Shown here: piece after piece, positions 45,071 to 56,531 of the stretch
How the letters are laid out: each line of letters begins with the position of its first letter
How positions within the stretch are numbered: the first letter of the stretch is position 1
Assembly: GCA_009733775.1 (NCBI GenBank)
Contig: WOGZ01000109.1
Coordinates: 1 to 64,000, forward strand
Direction of reading: 5' to 3'
Length of the DNA stretch: 64,000 bases
Source: Alectoria sarmentosa
Lineage: Eukaryota > Ascomycota > Lecanoromycetes > Lecanorales > Parmeliaceae
The notes under the pieces: model-generated
What the model was told of the DNA's origin: nothing
What the model saw: the letters and a program-made list of their open reading frames with translations, nothing else
The model's database searches: none
Position numbers and translations under genes: made by a program

Positions 45071-46561
45071 ATGAGATCCTCCTCATTAGGGCGAGATGCA
45101 TGGAAGTATGACAAAGCTCGTACTAACAGCGATCACGTCCTGGTCGTCGGCGCCGATCTGTGCGGTCTGTCGACCGCCATCGGGCTCGGTAAGGCCAGCA
45201 TCCGAGTCACGATCCTCGAGAGATCCAGCGAGCTTCGAGTGGTCTGGGGCCCATCTTTCCGCAGGGTTACTCCAACGTGCTGACCGTAGGCTGAACACAC
45301 CGGTAGATCGGAGCGGGAATACAGATCCCCCCCCAGTGCTGCGAGAGTCCTCTCGTATCTTAGCCTTCTGGATCAGACCGCCACGCAGTCTGTTCGGCCG
45401 AGAGATGTTGTGCTACGATCCTACAGCGACGGTTCTGCGCTCCGCACCTTGAACGTCGACCCGGATGCTCAAGATGCCTATGGATTCCCCCTGCTCGTGC
45501 CGCACCGAGCAGATCTGTGCAGGATACTGTACGAAGAGGCTCTGACCTCGCGGTCCGTTTTGGCTGCTCGGTGCAGCAGATTGATTTCGCTCGACCTGCA
45601 GTTCAGCTTGAGGCGGGCGAGACGGTGGCTGCAGACCTGGCACTCGGCACCGACGGAGCGCGATCCATATGCTGCGAAGCGCTCCTCGGCCACGCAGACC
45701 CCCTCAGGCCGAGCGGCAAGCTCATCTACCGCGTGTGCATCGACATTGATGGAATGAGCCCTCATCCCGAGGTAGCCGACTTGATTCATCCCCCACGGAT
45801 CCACATCTGGCTTGGCCCAGCCGCCCATGTGGTCTGCTACGGGCTCAAAGGCGTCTTCAACGTCGTGATCAGCCAACCGGAGGACGACAAAGGCATCAGT
45901 TTCGACGTCCAAAAAGGCGACCTCGACAAACTGCGTCAAAGCTTCCAGACCTGGGAACCCCGCCTGCGGAAGCTCCTCGAGCTCGCCATGAAACGCTCCG
46001 CTGGTCACTACCGTCGAGCAGGCAGATTGAATCCTGGGTGCGCCCTCGCGGTCACTTCGCGCTCCTGGGCGACGCAGCAGCTCACTCGACCTTCCCGGTC
46101 ATGTCAGCCTCCCAGCCCCAGCTCCTGGAGCGAAAAAGAAGACGAAGCGTCTTGCTAACTAACAGACGACAGAGCCCAAGACGCCGCCATGGCCTTCGAT
46201 TCTGCCCTCGTGCTCTCCTCGCTGCTGTGCAGTACGAGCAGTACCGCACAGTTCACGGCCCTCCTACGCGTCTACAAACGCGCGCGGTTCCCTCGTACCA
46301 GCAAAGTTGACGAGTTGAGCCGGGCAACATTGGACTATTTGGAGATGCCTGAGGGGCTTGAGCAAGTCGAGCGGGATCGCCCGCTGCGGGACGTGGGCCG
46401 GGCGAGGGTGAGGTGTTTGCACTGGTGGATCCGGAGATCCAACCTTGGCTCTGGGTTTTTGACGCGTGGGCCTATGCGGAGCTCTTGTGGGGTAAGTACG
46501 TGGTGGAGAACGAAGCCTTGGAACTAGACGAGGATAAACCAGCCGCACGAGCGACCGACTA
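45071..46561 (+). pseudogene. FAD-dependent monooxygenase pseudogene
   Basis: Remains of a salicylate-hydroxylase-like flavoprotein. HVLVVGADLCGLSTAIGLG (the GxGxxG motif reads GADLCG, the second Gly replaced by Asp) and ILERSSELR come first. After a plausible 67-nt intron comes IGAGIQIPP, then a shift at a C run near 45333 into ARVLSYLSLLDQ and LLVPHRADLCRILYEEA. Another shift near 45540 leads into DLALGTDGARS, LIYRVCIDIDGM and GLKGVFNVVIS. A third leads into RGHFALLGDAAAHSTFP (the second FAD motif). The tail is PEIQPWLWVFDAWAYAE. At least three frame changes make it non-functional. Intact relatives hydroxylate aromatic acids or act in secondary metabolism. Confidence 0.75.
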
Positions 46562-47138
46562 GAGGAAGAGGACAGAGACCATGTGACGGGAAGCCGAATT
46601 TTCAACTGTCTGCGGCCGTATGTAAGAAAAGGGCTCCTGAGTTGAATTATGTCCAGGTTTAAGTGTGATGTTTAGGTTTCTTGAATGTTCTATCTCAAGA
46701 CTCTCCTTGGCCATTTATTGTACCCCTTACTAAGTGCGCGTATGATTTGAAACAGGTCCAGAGATGAGGCTAGGAACCTGATTTTGACATTGTATCCTTG
46801 CCTGCCTGCCACTCAAGCCGGAAGACGAAATTCCAATACTATGGCCCAATTAGTCAAGCAGAGCCATTTACGCCAGTAGTGCCAGAACGCAGACTTACCA
46901 TACACGTGGAGACTTCACTTGCCGTTGTCGGCTGGCCTCGATCATCCCTAAAATATGACCGGTATTGGTCACCAAGTTTGGAGGGCCGTGACCAGCCTCG
47001 ATCCAAATGCAAAAAGGGCACATGTCGCGAAAATTGGTCCCGAAGGAGCCCTCAATCTGCGAGCTCTACACGTGTCGTTCCAGGACTTGTGCCGATGTTG
47101 CGGTACAATTCTTTCTGCAGAGGAAATGCTACGCTTCC
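46562..47138. other. Intergenic, nothing recognised
   Basis: Between the monooxygenase relic and the STAND-N-like gene. A plus-strand frame (46955-47146) has no recognised motif. Confidence 0.35.
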
Positions 47139-48865
47139 TCATTTAGATCTGCCATCGAAGAGCAGCCACTGCATGCGCTCTGAGGATCGAACGCTTGGCT
47201 TACTGGACTTTGTAAAGTCGGAAAGACTCGCCATCCGAGTCAATACACCTGTGTAGTAATCTCTTCCATTATCGGACGGATATACTGGAAAAGAAGCAAA
47301 GTCAGCGGCGTCAATGGGGACAGGTGACGGAGAGAGGCTAACATACTTTGTTTGACGTATTTCATCAGCTTCTTAGTGTCGCTGTCGTTGTATAAATTGT
47401 AGACCAACTTGTCAATGACTTTGCGCAAATCGAGAGATTCTTGACCTAGCCGTCTACGTACTTGCTCGATTTGCGAAAAGGATGAAAATGCAGGAAAGCT
47501 GCTGCGTTGTTGCAGTAAATGCTGAACAGCGCGAGCACTGAGACTGCGGATTTCTGGCACGAACGCTGACGTGTCGTCTGGAACACCTTTGAGGAGTTCC
47601 GCAAAGCGGCAAAAGTCCTCTATGAGCTGTAAAGCCGGAAACTTTCCGTCAAGCAGATCCAACGACTGTGAGACGAGTTGGACCCTTCGATAGCCATCAA
47701 AAAGCTCGTCTTCGGCTTCTTGAGTCGGTCGAAAGACCTTTATTTCCGGTTGCTTCCCGCTCTGCTGTTGTATGTATGGGATATCGTCACCACTCATACT
47801 AACCTCGGCGGGAAGATTCGGATCCCATTCTCGAGATCGACTGCTGATGGCTTGCACATTCTGATAGCATAGACCGCATGCGCGGCAATGTACCTGTTCG
47901 TGATCGTCCTCATTCGTCTCGAAACAGACCGGACAGGTGCTCGGAGGGCAAGCAAATCGGTGGAAGATCATGCTCATATCGACATTTTGCCCAGGTCTGA
48001 AAACCGATGACCAGTTCTTCTTCAAATCAATGGGCCGCCTCCGCCGGCTGTCCTGGATCAAGAAGTCGTGATTGTCCAATTTTGAAAGTCCAGCAGGTGC
48101 GACTCCAGCATTGCTGAAGCGCACTTTGAGCACAGCGATGAAGCACTCCGACGAATCGATAAACTCAAGGTGAAAAGGTGCTGTCTTGCCAAAGGGGTCG
48201 AGGAAAATGACTGGTTGTTGAAGCATTACTTGTGGCGGGATCTTGGCTTGCATCTGCAACATCATTTTCATGTCTTCAATGCTCTGCATCAATTGCTTGT
48301 TTTGCTGGACCATAATCATGAAAAACTGGCTTTGCTCATTGGATAACCCTTTCATCATCCCCGTGATACTATTTTCTTCGCTTTGCAAGGCTCTGACCAT
48401 GATATTGCTCCTAGGTTTCTTGGCGTCGAGATTCTGCTTGGCTTGGAATGTGATGAGCAACATATTGATTGAGGAGATGTGCCTCCCCAATTGCGCTCTG
48501 AATTTGGCAACATCGTCTTTCTTGCACAGCGCCCATTTGATCTTACGGTAATTAGATGCAAAGCCAGACGAATTGGCGGCGAGGTGTGGCTGATAGTCAG
48601 AAATTGATGCCAGAAACGATTCCAGGCTGTCATAACACGCATCGACCGCCCTTTTTATGGCAGCAATCTGCTTCTCCGATAGATCTGGGTCCGATTGAAT
48701 TTCTTCCACCGTTTCCAAGCCATCCCACAGACTCCCAATTTCCGCGGCAAGATTCGCATAGTCTGCCGCGGCGCCTTTCTTATCGTTGACGGCCTCAACA
48801 GAGTCTTTGATAATCTTGAGGGCCGCGAATAGGTCGCTCATAGAAAAGCCGAATCCCACAGCCAT
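47139..48865 (-). CDS. STAND-type N-terminal domain protein with ULD-like region
   Basis: Two exons (descending), 48865-47347 and 47284-47139, giving 554 aa. The intron GTATGT...CTGAC...CCAG (62 nt) is chosen over read-through because of its strong signals. The N-terminus (MAVGFGFSMSDLFAALKIIKDSVEAV, then about 130 helical residues) resembles the Helo-like N-terminal domain of fungal STAND/NLR proteins. A Met/Gln-rich coiled coil and VIFLDPFGKTAPFHLEFI follow, as in fungal ubiquitin-like-domain proteins that carry the same head, then a Cys cluster CPVCFETNEDDHEQVHCRACGLC. No NTPase domain is present. Such stand-alone heads are thought to take part in incompatibility-type signalling; function here is inference. 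Confidence 0.6.
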
Positions 48866-49272
48866 TGCACATCAGATGAAACGATAGTGGGCCATGACAG
48901 CCAAACTAGAATGAGCGAAGCATAGCTCTCATAATGGCATATTCGTAGGCAAGTACCCGCGGCTGTGTTTATTGGAAGAAGAGTTCTTTCAATCATGAAC
49001 TTCGAAGACATTCAGAGCGCGATTGAACGAGTAGGTCTTACACGACGGGTGTACCTGGAACAAATAAAGTCAAGAGTCAAGACCTATCGGTGTCCTCCCT
49101 CATAGTCCTGCAAATGTGAGAAGGATTGTGGCAAAGTCGGATTAGTCAGCAACATCAACCAATCATCTCAAATTTGTGGCGTGGCTTCTCTCATCTGCCA
49201 ACCCAGTCTCCGCTATGTTACACACTCGCTTTCACAAACACATCATCCTATGGATCGTGTAGAGGCAGTACA
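48866..49272. promoter_or_regulatory. Divergent upstream region STAND-N gene / TEL2
   Basis: 407 bp between divergent starts. No specific element identified. Confidence 0.35.
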
Positions 49273-52200
49273 ATGCCTGACCTTCTCGCCCCCTTGCATC
49301 CGAGGACAAAGGCCGAAGCAGACCATGATGAAGATCAGCTCGTACCCGTTGAAACACAAACGCCAAAGAAACCGGACTTTGCAATAAAGAGTCCAGAAGA
49401 TGCACTTGAGGCTCTGAAATCAAAGCCTGACTATGCAACTCTTGGCAGAGCTCTTCGTTGGCTCAATGGGACAGCTCAACAGGTGGAAGGTTTCAACATA
49501 AAAACGCCAGGTCCCAAGGCCGCGCAGATTATCTTTGCCTTAGTTAATGACATTGTTCCGGATTATTGGGAAACATTGAGCGACGGACTTGGCAAAAAAA
49601 CGAGTCTTCTATTGGTCCAATGCCTGAGCAGTGTTGCCGGCATTGGCGCCATCACCTCCCGCTTTCGTTTCCTACTTGGTCTGCTGAAAGATAAACAAAA
49701 ATCCGCTCAAGTCAACGGTGTCAGCAAGACCCACGATGTAGAAATTCTACTTAATGTCCTGGAGACGATTCTAGCTAAGGAGGATTTTCTTACAGCCATA
49801 CGGCATGATATTGGAAGCTATAATCTACTTTCATCTCAAAGATCCCTACAATGGAAAGAATTTGTCTCGTTGGTGGCTTCGGGCAAATTGCTGTCTATCG
49901 CCAGTGAAGTCAACCTCACCTTGGGCGATTTGAGCCCGAGTATCAAAGCTGGTAGCTGGGTAGGAGATGGTACTCAGTATGCTGCATGGCTTGGAAGGTG
50001 TATGCAACATACGATCAAAGCGCTGAAAGACGATAAGTTTGAAGGCCAGAAAGCGCTATCGCAGCTCCTGAGCAGGGGCCTTACACTAGGCTACACAGGT
50101 GAGCTTAATCATTGCCACTACAGACTGTCCTAGCTAAATCCTTCGAAATAGATCAACTTGTCCGAGCCGGATTCTTGGATCTGCTGGGCGGCGATAATAG
50201 CTTATTGCCAGAATGTAAGGCTCTCATGGCACGACTTTCTGCGCGTGAACAGAAGATTTTGCTATACTCCATCATACGAACTCTTTCAAATCACCATCTG
50301 CTCACGGAAGGTCCATTACGAGATTCGAGGCATGAGGGCCAGAGTAAAGTGATAGGAGGAGTTGCAGCACTCATAACAGCGATCGTCGGAGATGTTCCGA
50401 CTTTGCAGGATGACTTAGTTGAGTGGCTAGTAGGGATATCTGCTGATGCTGTCGGCCAAGTGCACAATGCACACAGAGCTGTAATAGCATCTTTATCTTC
50501 TACCCCTAGTGAGTACTTGAATTCAGCCCTACAATGCTGATAACCAACAAATTGTCTTCTAGAACAAGTCACCAAAGCATTGCAGAAAGGCCTGACTTTA
50601 TTTGGTGACAAGCTTTACATCAAGCATACCCCTACATTGCACCAAGAAGGTTGGGCCTTCATGTTTTGATTTTTTCTCTCCATTATTGTCGCTAAACAAC
50701 TACAGTGAACGCTCAAGTCTTGCTTGTGCTTGCCGGCTACGCATTACGGGCAGATAAGGTGCACCTGATGCATCTGTCTACCACTAGTAGCTACCTCAAT
50801 GCTATTTCGAATCGCCTTGCCGCTTCGTCGCAACGAGCCCGCTTCTTGGGGATGATAGTTGGCACTGCCTTCTCTGAGCTTGTCGATCCGAAGGACAAAC
50901 GAATGACTTTCAGCGCGGATGAAATGAATAGCTCTGATGGGCGATGGTATAGAAGCCTGACCAGTGTCAAGGATTCTCTTGGCTCGATCAAGGATCTGAA
51001 GCCTGCATTCACACCATCAGCCAAGTCATCTACTCAATTGTCAAAGCCAGTCAATAGCAGTAAACTAGCACGACTGACGAAACCGGCCCAATCGACCTCG
51101 AAAGTCATCTCGATCGAAGAAATAGACGATAGTTCGGAATCGGAAGGGGAAGACCTACCAATGTATGAGAAACCGGATTCTGACCCCGACGACGAAGATG
51201 AAGATCCAACCGTTGTACAGCGGAACCGACCTACGGCTCCAGTGTGAGTAGCGATTTCAAAGTCATATCGCATTAATCCGTCCCGCTGACTCAAAATCTT
51301 CAGATACATCCGCGACCTCATTGCAGGCCTTCGCGAGGACGAGAACTTTGACCGGCACAACTTGGCATTGTCTACAGCCTCCAACCTCATCCGCCGTAAA
51401 GCTGCCTTCGGTACCGAGGTCTCTGACAATATTGAGGAGCTAGCATCCATTCTAGTAGGTCTCGGCGAAAAATGGGCGATGGAGAACTTTCAGCAGATGC
51501 GCCTTCAAGGCATGATAGCCGTCCTGATCGCCGAGCCCTTCAAGATGGGCCAATGGTTCTCCAGAACCTTCTACAACGGCGACTACTCTATGGGACAACG
51601 AGCGTCAGTACTTACAGTCCTTGGGTTGGGCGCTCGAGAGTTGGCAGGTCTGGGCAAGGAAGACGCTGCCTTGACCGGCGCCAACGCAACGACAGAGAAC
51701 TCTTTCCCTTCGAAACGATTACCTGACAAACTCCACAAAATTTATGCCTTGGAAGCTGCACCAATGGATGCCCTGTCAAGCCAACTCGAGAAGACCATGA
51801 TCCAACCCATGGCCGCTGAAGCAGCAGACAGATTCTCGGGGCCAAATGCACTCAAAGTCCGCACCTTCTCCTCGCGCATGGCCGTGGAGAAGAAGCGACA
51901 AAAGCCCATTCCGAACGCCCTGGCCAAGATCGTGGCTGATGGCTTCTTCTTCCCGTTGACTGGGCGCTGGCGAGTACAACTTCAATCATAGTAAGCTTTG
52001 TCTTGCGACACGTGTTCGCCTCCAGCATACAATATTTGAAGCTGACAATTCCTGATCTCCAGTGGCGAGAATTCCTCTCACACCTCCCCCTTCCTTCTAT
52101 CTCACCTCTTGAAAACCCTCTCCCTAATCCTCCACGCATCCGGCGCATCCACTCTCTCCCTCCCTCAGATGACATCCGAGTTCTGGGATCTACTCCTTTC

Positions 52201-52486
52201 CCTCCGGTCCCGGGCCACAGATCCCTCCGTACTCGAAGCCCTCCTCTTTGCTTTCTTGACACTGCTCGACATCAATGAGAATGACCAGCGACGGCTAGCT
52301 GAACAGCACGCGAAAGAATTGCTAGAGACACAGGAATGGGTGGATAACGTCTTTGAGAAAATCGGTGGAGGTAGTGAGGAGGGAGAGAGAATTAGGATGT
52401 TGGCTGCTGGGGTACTGATGAGATGCAGGGGGGTGGTGGAGAAGTATCAGAGGATGCTGATGGGGGATTTGGTTGACTTTCTGTGA
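49273..52486 (+). CDS. TEL2: TEL2 telomere length/TTT-complex protein
   Basis: Six exons: 49273-50098, 50152-50508, 50563-50649, 50706-51243, 51304-51990, 52063-52486, giving 972 aa. The N-terminal half is a helical repeat array. An acidic linker (SSESEGEDLP, DPDDEDEDPT) precedes the conserved Tel2 C-terminal domain: PVYIRDLIAGLRED, LIRRKAAFGTEV, FQQMRLQGMIAVLIAEPF, FYNGDYSMGQRASVL and LGARELAGLG. The last exon has LLKTLSLILHASGAST and EFWDLLLSLR. Tel2 with Tti1/Tti2 helps Hsp90 fold PIKK kinases (TOR, ATM/ATR). The start is the first in-frame ATG. All joins keep phase and restore conserved blocks. Confidence 0.93.
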
Positions 52487-52661
52487 CTGAATTCTACGAC
52501 TACAAGTCGATTGAAGGGTACGATCTGTATGTGTCGAGGACGATTTCACTTCCGTTGGTGCTCTATCTCGAAGGAAACAGGTGGTTGGCCTCGAAATTTG
52601 GCAATTTCTGGGAAGACTTACCGCGCTCCAGCAAGATGAGTTTGACAGGTGCCAGAGCCGG

Positions 52662-53692
52662 GAACCCTTGCTCAAGTGCCAGGCTCCCTCAAGGCTATCC
52701 TCTTCTGCACGGGGAACATCGAGAACGCCGAGAAGAGCCCGACGGGGTACCCGTTCATCGAAATAATGTGTACGAATTTTTGGAGTCCACATTTCCTTTT
52801 TCGGGACCATATCTTGAGCCTTGAGACATGTCTTGAGAGTGTCTACTCGGTAGACATGTATCAAGGCTCAATTAGCCCTTTCAAGTAGGCAATGCTGAAT
52901 CTGAAATCAGAACCCAGACCAAGCGACATACTCCACTGGAGGTGCCACGGCCATGGTGTGTGTTATCCTGGCATTAGTCTTCTTCGCAACGATCAGTCTG
53001 ATCGCAACGGCTTCTCGCATTTGCCCGAGATAACGGCCTTCCCGGATCCAATTGGCTTTCTAAAGTATGCTCACCATCTTCTTGCCAATATGTTCCGGTA
53101 TTGGTAGAATCCCGTCTGATCGTCCATGTTTAAACAGGTCGAACCTCGCTCGGCTCTGCCTCTCTACTCCATTGGTATCACAGTCATCATTAGTCTTCTC
53201 TTTGCCCTTATCAACATTGGGTCATCCGCCGCTTTCAATGCCATCGTTTCTCTCGGCGTCATGAGTGTGCTGGCTTCATATATGATGCGTACGTATTTCC
53301 GAGATCAAACTTCCTCTACTGAGCCGTACTCCCGGTCCGAAGACGTATCTCGGGATAGCTGACCCTGCAAATATGTTTCGAGGCTTGAAAATCTCACCGT
53401 AAAATGGTGATGCTGACTCCGAAATGTTTGAACAGCCATCATTTCTGATCCTCCGGCGCCGTTTTTTCGACCAACCCATCCGGTACGAACCATGGAAATT
53501 AGGTCGATGGGGAGCTTTGGCGAACATTATGGGTCTCATGTACGCTGCCGTTGCCTTCTTTTTTTCCTTCTAGCCGGAAATGGTGAATGTCACTGCCGTG
53601 TATATGAACTGGGCGTGTCTAGTCTGGGACTTCGATATGCTTTTCTGCATATTTTTGCACCTTGTGCGTGCACAGCACTAGTATGAAGGGCC
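52662..53692 (+). pseudogene. Amino-acid permease pseudogene (APC family)
   Basis: C-terminal half of a fungal GABA/choline-type permease. VPGSLKAILFCTGNIENAEKSPTGYPFIEI, an intron 52770-52910, then CVILALVFFATISLIATASR, a small deletion near 53010-53020 that shifts frame before AFARDNGLPGSNWLSK. Another intron ends in AAACAG before VEPRSALPLYSIGITVI; SSAAFNAIVSLGVMSVLASYMM precedes an intron 53289-53435; then LGRWGALANIMGLMYAAVAFFFSF and TAG (53571-53573) where the family has Trp (FFFSFWPE). After the stop the frame still reads PEMVNVTAVYMNWACLV. The first half is absent or unreadable, and TEL2 ends less than 200 bp upstream. A missing N-terminus, stop and frameshift make it dead. Confidence 0.75.
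52814..52871. repeat. Long intronic inverted repeat
   Basis: Within the 52770-52910 intron of the permease relic, arms 52814-52833 (TTGAGCCTTGAGACATGTCT) and 52852-52871 are complementary at 19 of 20 positions around an 18-nt loop. The RNA would form a strong hairpin. Confidence 0.85.
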
Positions 53693-54256
53693 TATTCGCG
53701 AGTTTTGACTCTTCGTGAGAGCTTCGTCATTTGCAAGCGCCAGGTATGCAGAAAAAAGTGAAAGGAAACAGCAAGTATACTCTACAAGCAGTCCAGGGGG
53801 GATGTCTTCATGAGAGGTGAACAGATACATTCAATGCGTAACTAAGATATGTGTTTTTCAATGTTGTCCGTAGGGCATACTAGCTTTGCCCCCTTAGATG
53901 ACCCCACCCAGTCAGAGCATCTCTCTGTCTTCTTATCTGCAGCTCGTGACTACCTCGGTGGTCTGAGCACCAGCCGAATTCCAGGACAGGAAGGCGTCTC
54001 GCTAAAATTCTTTGTTCTTTTCTGGAGTTCTTGATAATAATCGAGTAACTGAGGACTCGAGGCACTGTGATTTAAGACCAGGGGTCCACCGTCCAGTCTA
54101 TTCTTAGACGCCACCAACGCCTCGAATAGCGCTAAGCGGCAATTAAAAGGCAGATCTGAACTCTTTTTCGATCGCCAAGACCCGAGTGAAGTGGCCTTAG
54201 ACTTGCACCAACACGACCTCTCTCGTCTCTCGAGATCTTACCTGCATCAAGCTATT
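53693..54256. other. Intergenic, nothing recognised
   Basis: Downstream of the permease relic. No conserved frame or RNA gene found. Confidence 0.4.
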
Positions 54257-54894
54257 ATGCATGCACTGTTCGCACCATTGCACCTGCAGCCACGACAGCT
54301 CCTCATCAATATCATGCAAGACGACCTCATTCTCGTAGTGCTGACCATCAAGGTTCTTTGCCCTTCGTTTATCTGTTTGCCCTCATCCTTGTCTTCTCTC
54401 CCTGGCGTCTTTCTTGATTGGAGCGTCTTGATTGCTGTATATAGGCTTGCAGCGGTAATTTCAGCACTTGTAAACTGACCAAATGCCCTAAATACGATGC
54501 CTCGAATCGGGCATTTTCGACGAGCAATCGCGAAACATTATTACTCGTAAACACTTGGGCCAAGATCAAACTGGGAGATCCAATTCGCTTGGCTAAGGAC
54601 CTGCATCCTCCGGCCATCGACAGCATGGCTGGACTGTTTTGCACCAAGCCTCGTTTGCTGCTTCGCACTTTGAACTTGTTTGCCTTTTGTATTGGAAATG
54701 GCGCGTTTGGATTGGATGAAATGTGGTCCGTCGGGCAAAATGTGTTGACGTTACCATGGTTGAGAAACAACCCCAACAACGGGTCAACAAAGGGATTGGT
54801 GACATGCCAGAGAACAGCAACAAAATTCCGAAGTACTTCCTTCGAGATCATCCTCAACTTGAAGCGGTCACTCATCAAAGGTCTGTCAACATGA
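54257..54894 (+). CDS. Candidate two-exon hypothetical gene
   Basis: Exons 54257-54352 and 54445-54894 would give 181 aa: MHALFAPLHLQPRQLLINIMQDD, then after the intron (GTTCTT...TATATAG) ACSGNFSTCKLTKCPKYDASN, WAKIKLGDPIRLAKDLHP and FAFCIGNGAFGLDEMW. The second exon stays open for 150 codons and the joint is in phase, with a Cys-rich start to exon 2. No family is recognised and the donor is weak. Its TGA overlaps the ATG of the next gene (ATGA), so one of the two models may be wrong at that end. Confidence 0.3.
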
Positions 54895-55939
54895 CTCCCA
54901 GCAAGAACAAGAGGCCTCTGCCCTTGCCTACTTCGATGCTATTCCCTAAGCCGCCAGAAAGTTTCCAGCAATGGAAAACAGCCCTTGAACAGATTAATGT
55001 CTTGTATCGGAGGGGACAATGGAAACATTGTTCCACTCAATGCAACCAACTTTTGCTAGAGGCAAAGACACAAGTAAGATACAATACCCCATCAAATCCG
55101 AAGTGTTGCTGAAAGGGGACCAGCCTCATCCATTGCACGCTACCTATCTTCACTTTTACTCGGCGGTTTCGAGCGAAGCAATAGCTCGCCTCACCCACAA
55201 TTTGTCGCCTGTCAAGGTCCACCTTCTCGAACAGGCCAGAGCATCCTACCAAGCTGCCGCTTCATCGCTCCCTCAAGCAGATGTTGGCCCCGAACATCAT
55301 GATCAATTCGCGGCCGATACGCGCTCTTCGTGTTCGACTCTGAGTGACGAAGGATCCGATTCCTGCACTGATCGCGGTTCAAGTCAGCCCGAGCACCCCG
55401 ATCCTGACACCTCATCACCTTCCTCGATCCCCTCGTGCGGATTCCCTCAACCTGGCACAAAGTTGAGGCCATCCATTCTTCGTGTACGGACGATCTCCAG
55501 CTTTAGGGACGAACTCGCGGAAAGCGGAGATGATGATCAATCCGTCTCACCCTGCATATGCCCTCACACGCCTCCACAACAGCGCTGTGCATCCACAGTT
55601 CACTCAGAGTCCAGACCCACATCTATCGCCTTTTCCGTCTCTGTCGACTCCTGGCTTCAGGCCCGCTCTTACGAGCGCTACAACAACCGCCTCGCTGCAT
55701 TCGCCGAAGTGATAGCCAACCACATCTCAGCAGTCGACATTCTGATCCAGAAGACCCAAGGGGTGCAGAGCGCAAGGTATTTTACAAAGAGACTAGCCAG
55801 CTACGGGGAAGACGAAGAATCGAGGGCGGCGAACTTGAGATTCAGGATCGCAAGACTCAAGGCGAATGGATGGAAGATGGAGCGATTTGCGCCATCCAAG
55901 TATCAGGAACTCTGCGCGAGGGCTTTGGCGGAATTATGA
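54891..55939 (+). CDS. Fungal hypothetical protein, helical repeat-like
   Basis: Two exons, 54891-55073 and 55124-55939 (50-nt intron, GTAAGA...GCTGA...ACCAG), giving 332 aa. The N-terminal 100 residues are helical: FQQWKTALEQINVLYRRGQWKHCSTQCNQLLLEAKTQ, PHPLHATYLHFYSAVSSEAIA, HLLEQARASYQAA, a TPR-like spacing of aromatic and alanine residues. A Ser/Pro/Asp-rich linker and a second helical region (RSYERYNNRLAAFAEVIANHI to the end) follow. It resembles a widespread uncharacterised ascomycete family that starts MTPSxxxRPLPxP. The intron is needed to stay in frame. No catalytic motif or signal peptide is visible. Confidence 0.65.
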
Positions 55940-56531
55940 GCTGGGTCTGCGAGAGGTCTGCCCTGCTGCTTTGCAATCCGTCGGGCGCAGACGCCTGGCT
56001 ACGAGTTTTTGTTGTTGACAGTGGGTACCTTTTTTTTGTTGTCATTGAGCTTCTCGACAATGTGGCTGCTAATCAAAGCAGACTGTGTATATATTGCCTT
56101 TGGGTTTCGCTCATCGAAGGCATTATTATATGGTGATACTTGGGTTGGCTTTGCGAAAGTCACTCTTTGTATATAACAAATAGCAATGGAGGTGACGATG
56201 CCTTGCGCCTCGATCCCTCTCTTTATGACTTCAGTCCAGAGCTGATGGCATTTTCCAAAATCGACGATTTCTCTCGCTCACCTCCCCAGCCTTAAGACGG
56301 CGTGGGGTCCTACTCCCACTGATGAAAATCGCTATTCTGGTCCCGCTCCCTTGTACCAGGTCAATGCTACTGATATGCTAAATCTGATTGATGACCAGTC
56401 AAAGCAGATCTGGGTATCATATGCTTCATCTATCTAGCGCGCAGCCGCTGATGCTCCTCAAGGTATGGTGCAAGCCCCATGCAGATGCTCAAAAACGCTT
56501 TGCTCCAACATCCCTCCGTCAAGGACCCCCA
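55940..56531. other. Convergent 3' region
   Basis: Between convergent genes. Presumably 3' UTRs; nothing recognised. Confidence 0.4.

Noticed and set aside
46955..47146. 63-codon plus-strand frame downstream of the monooxygenase relic
   Set aside because: No motif, and it overlaps the 3' end of the STAND-N-like gene on the other strand.
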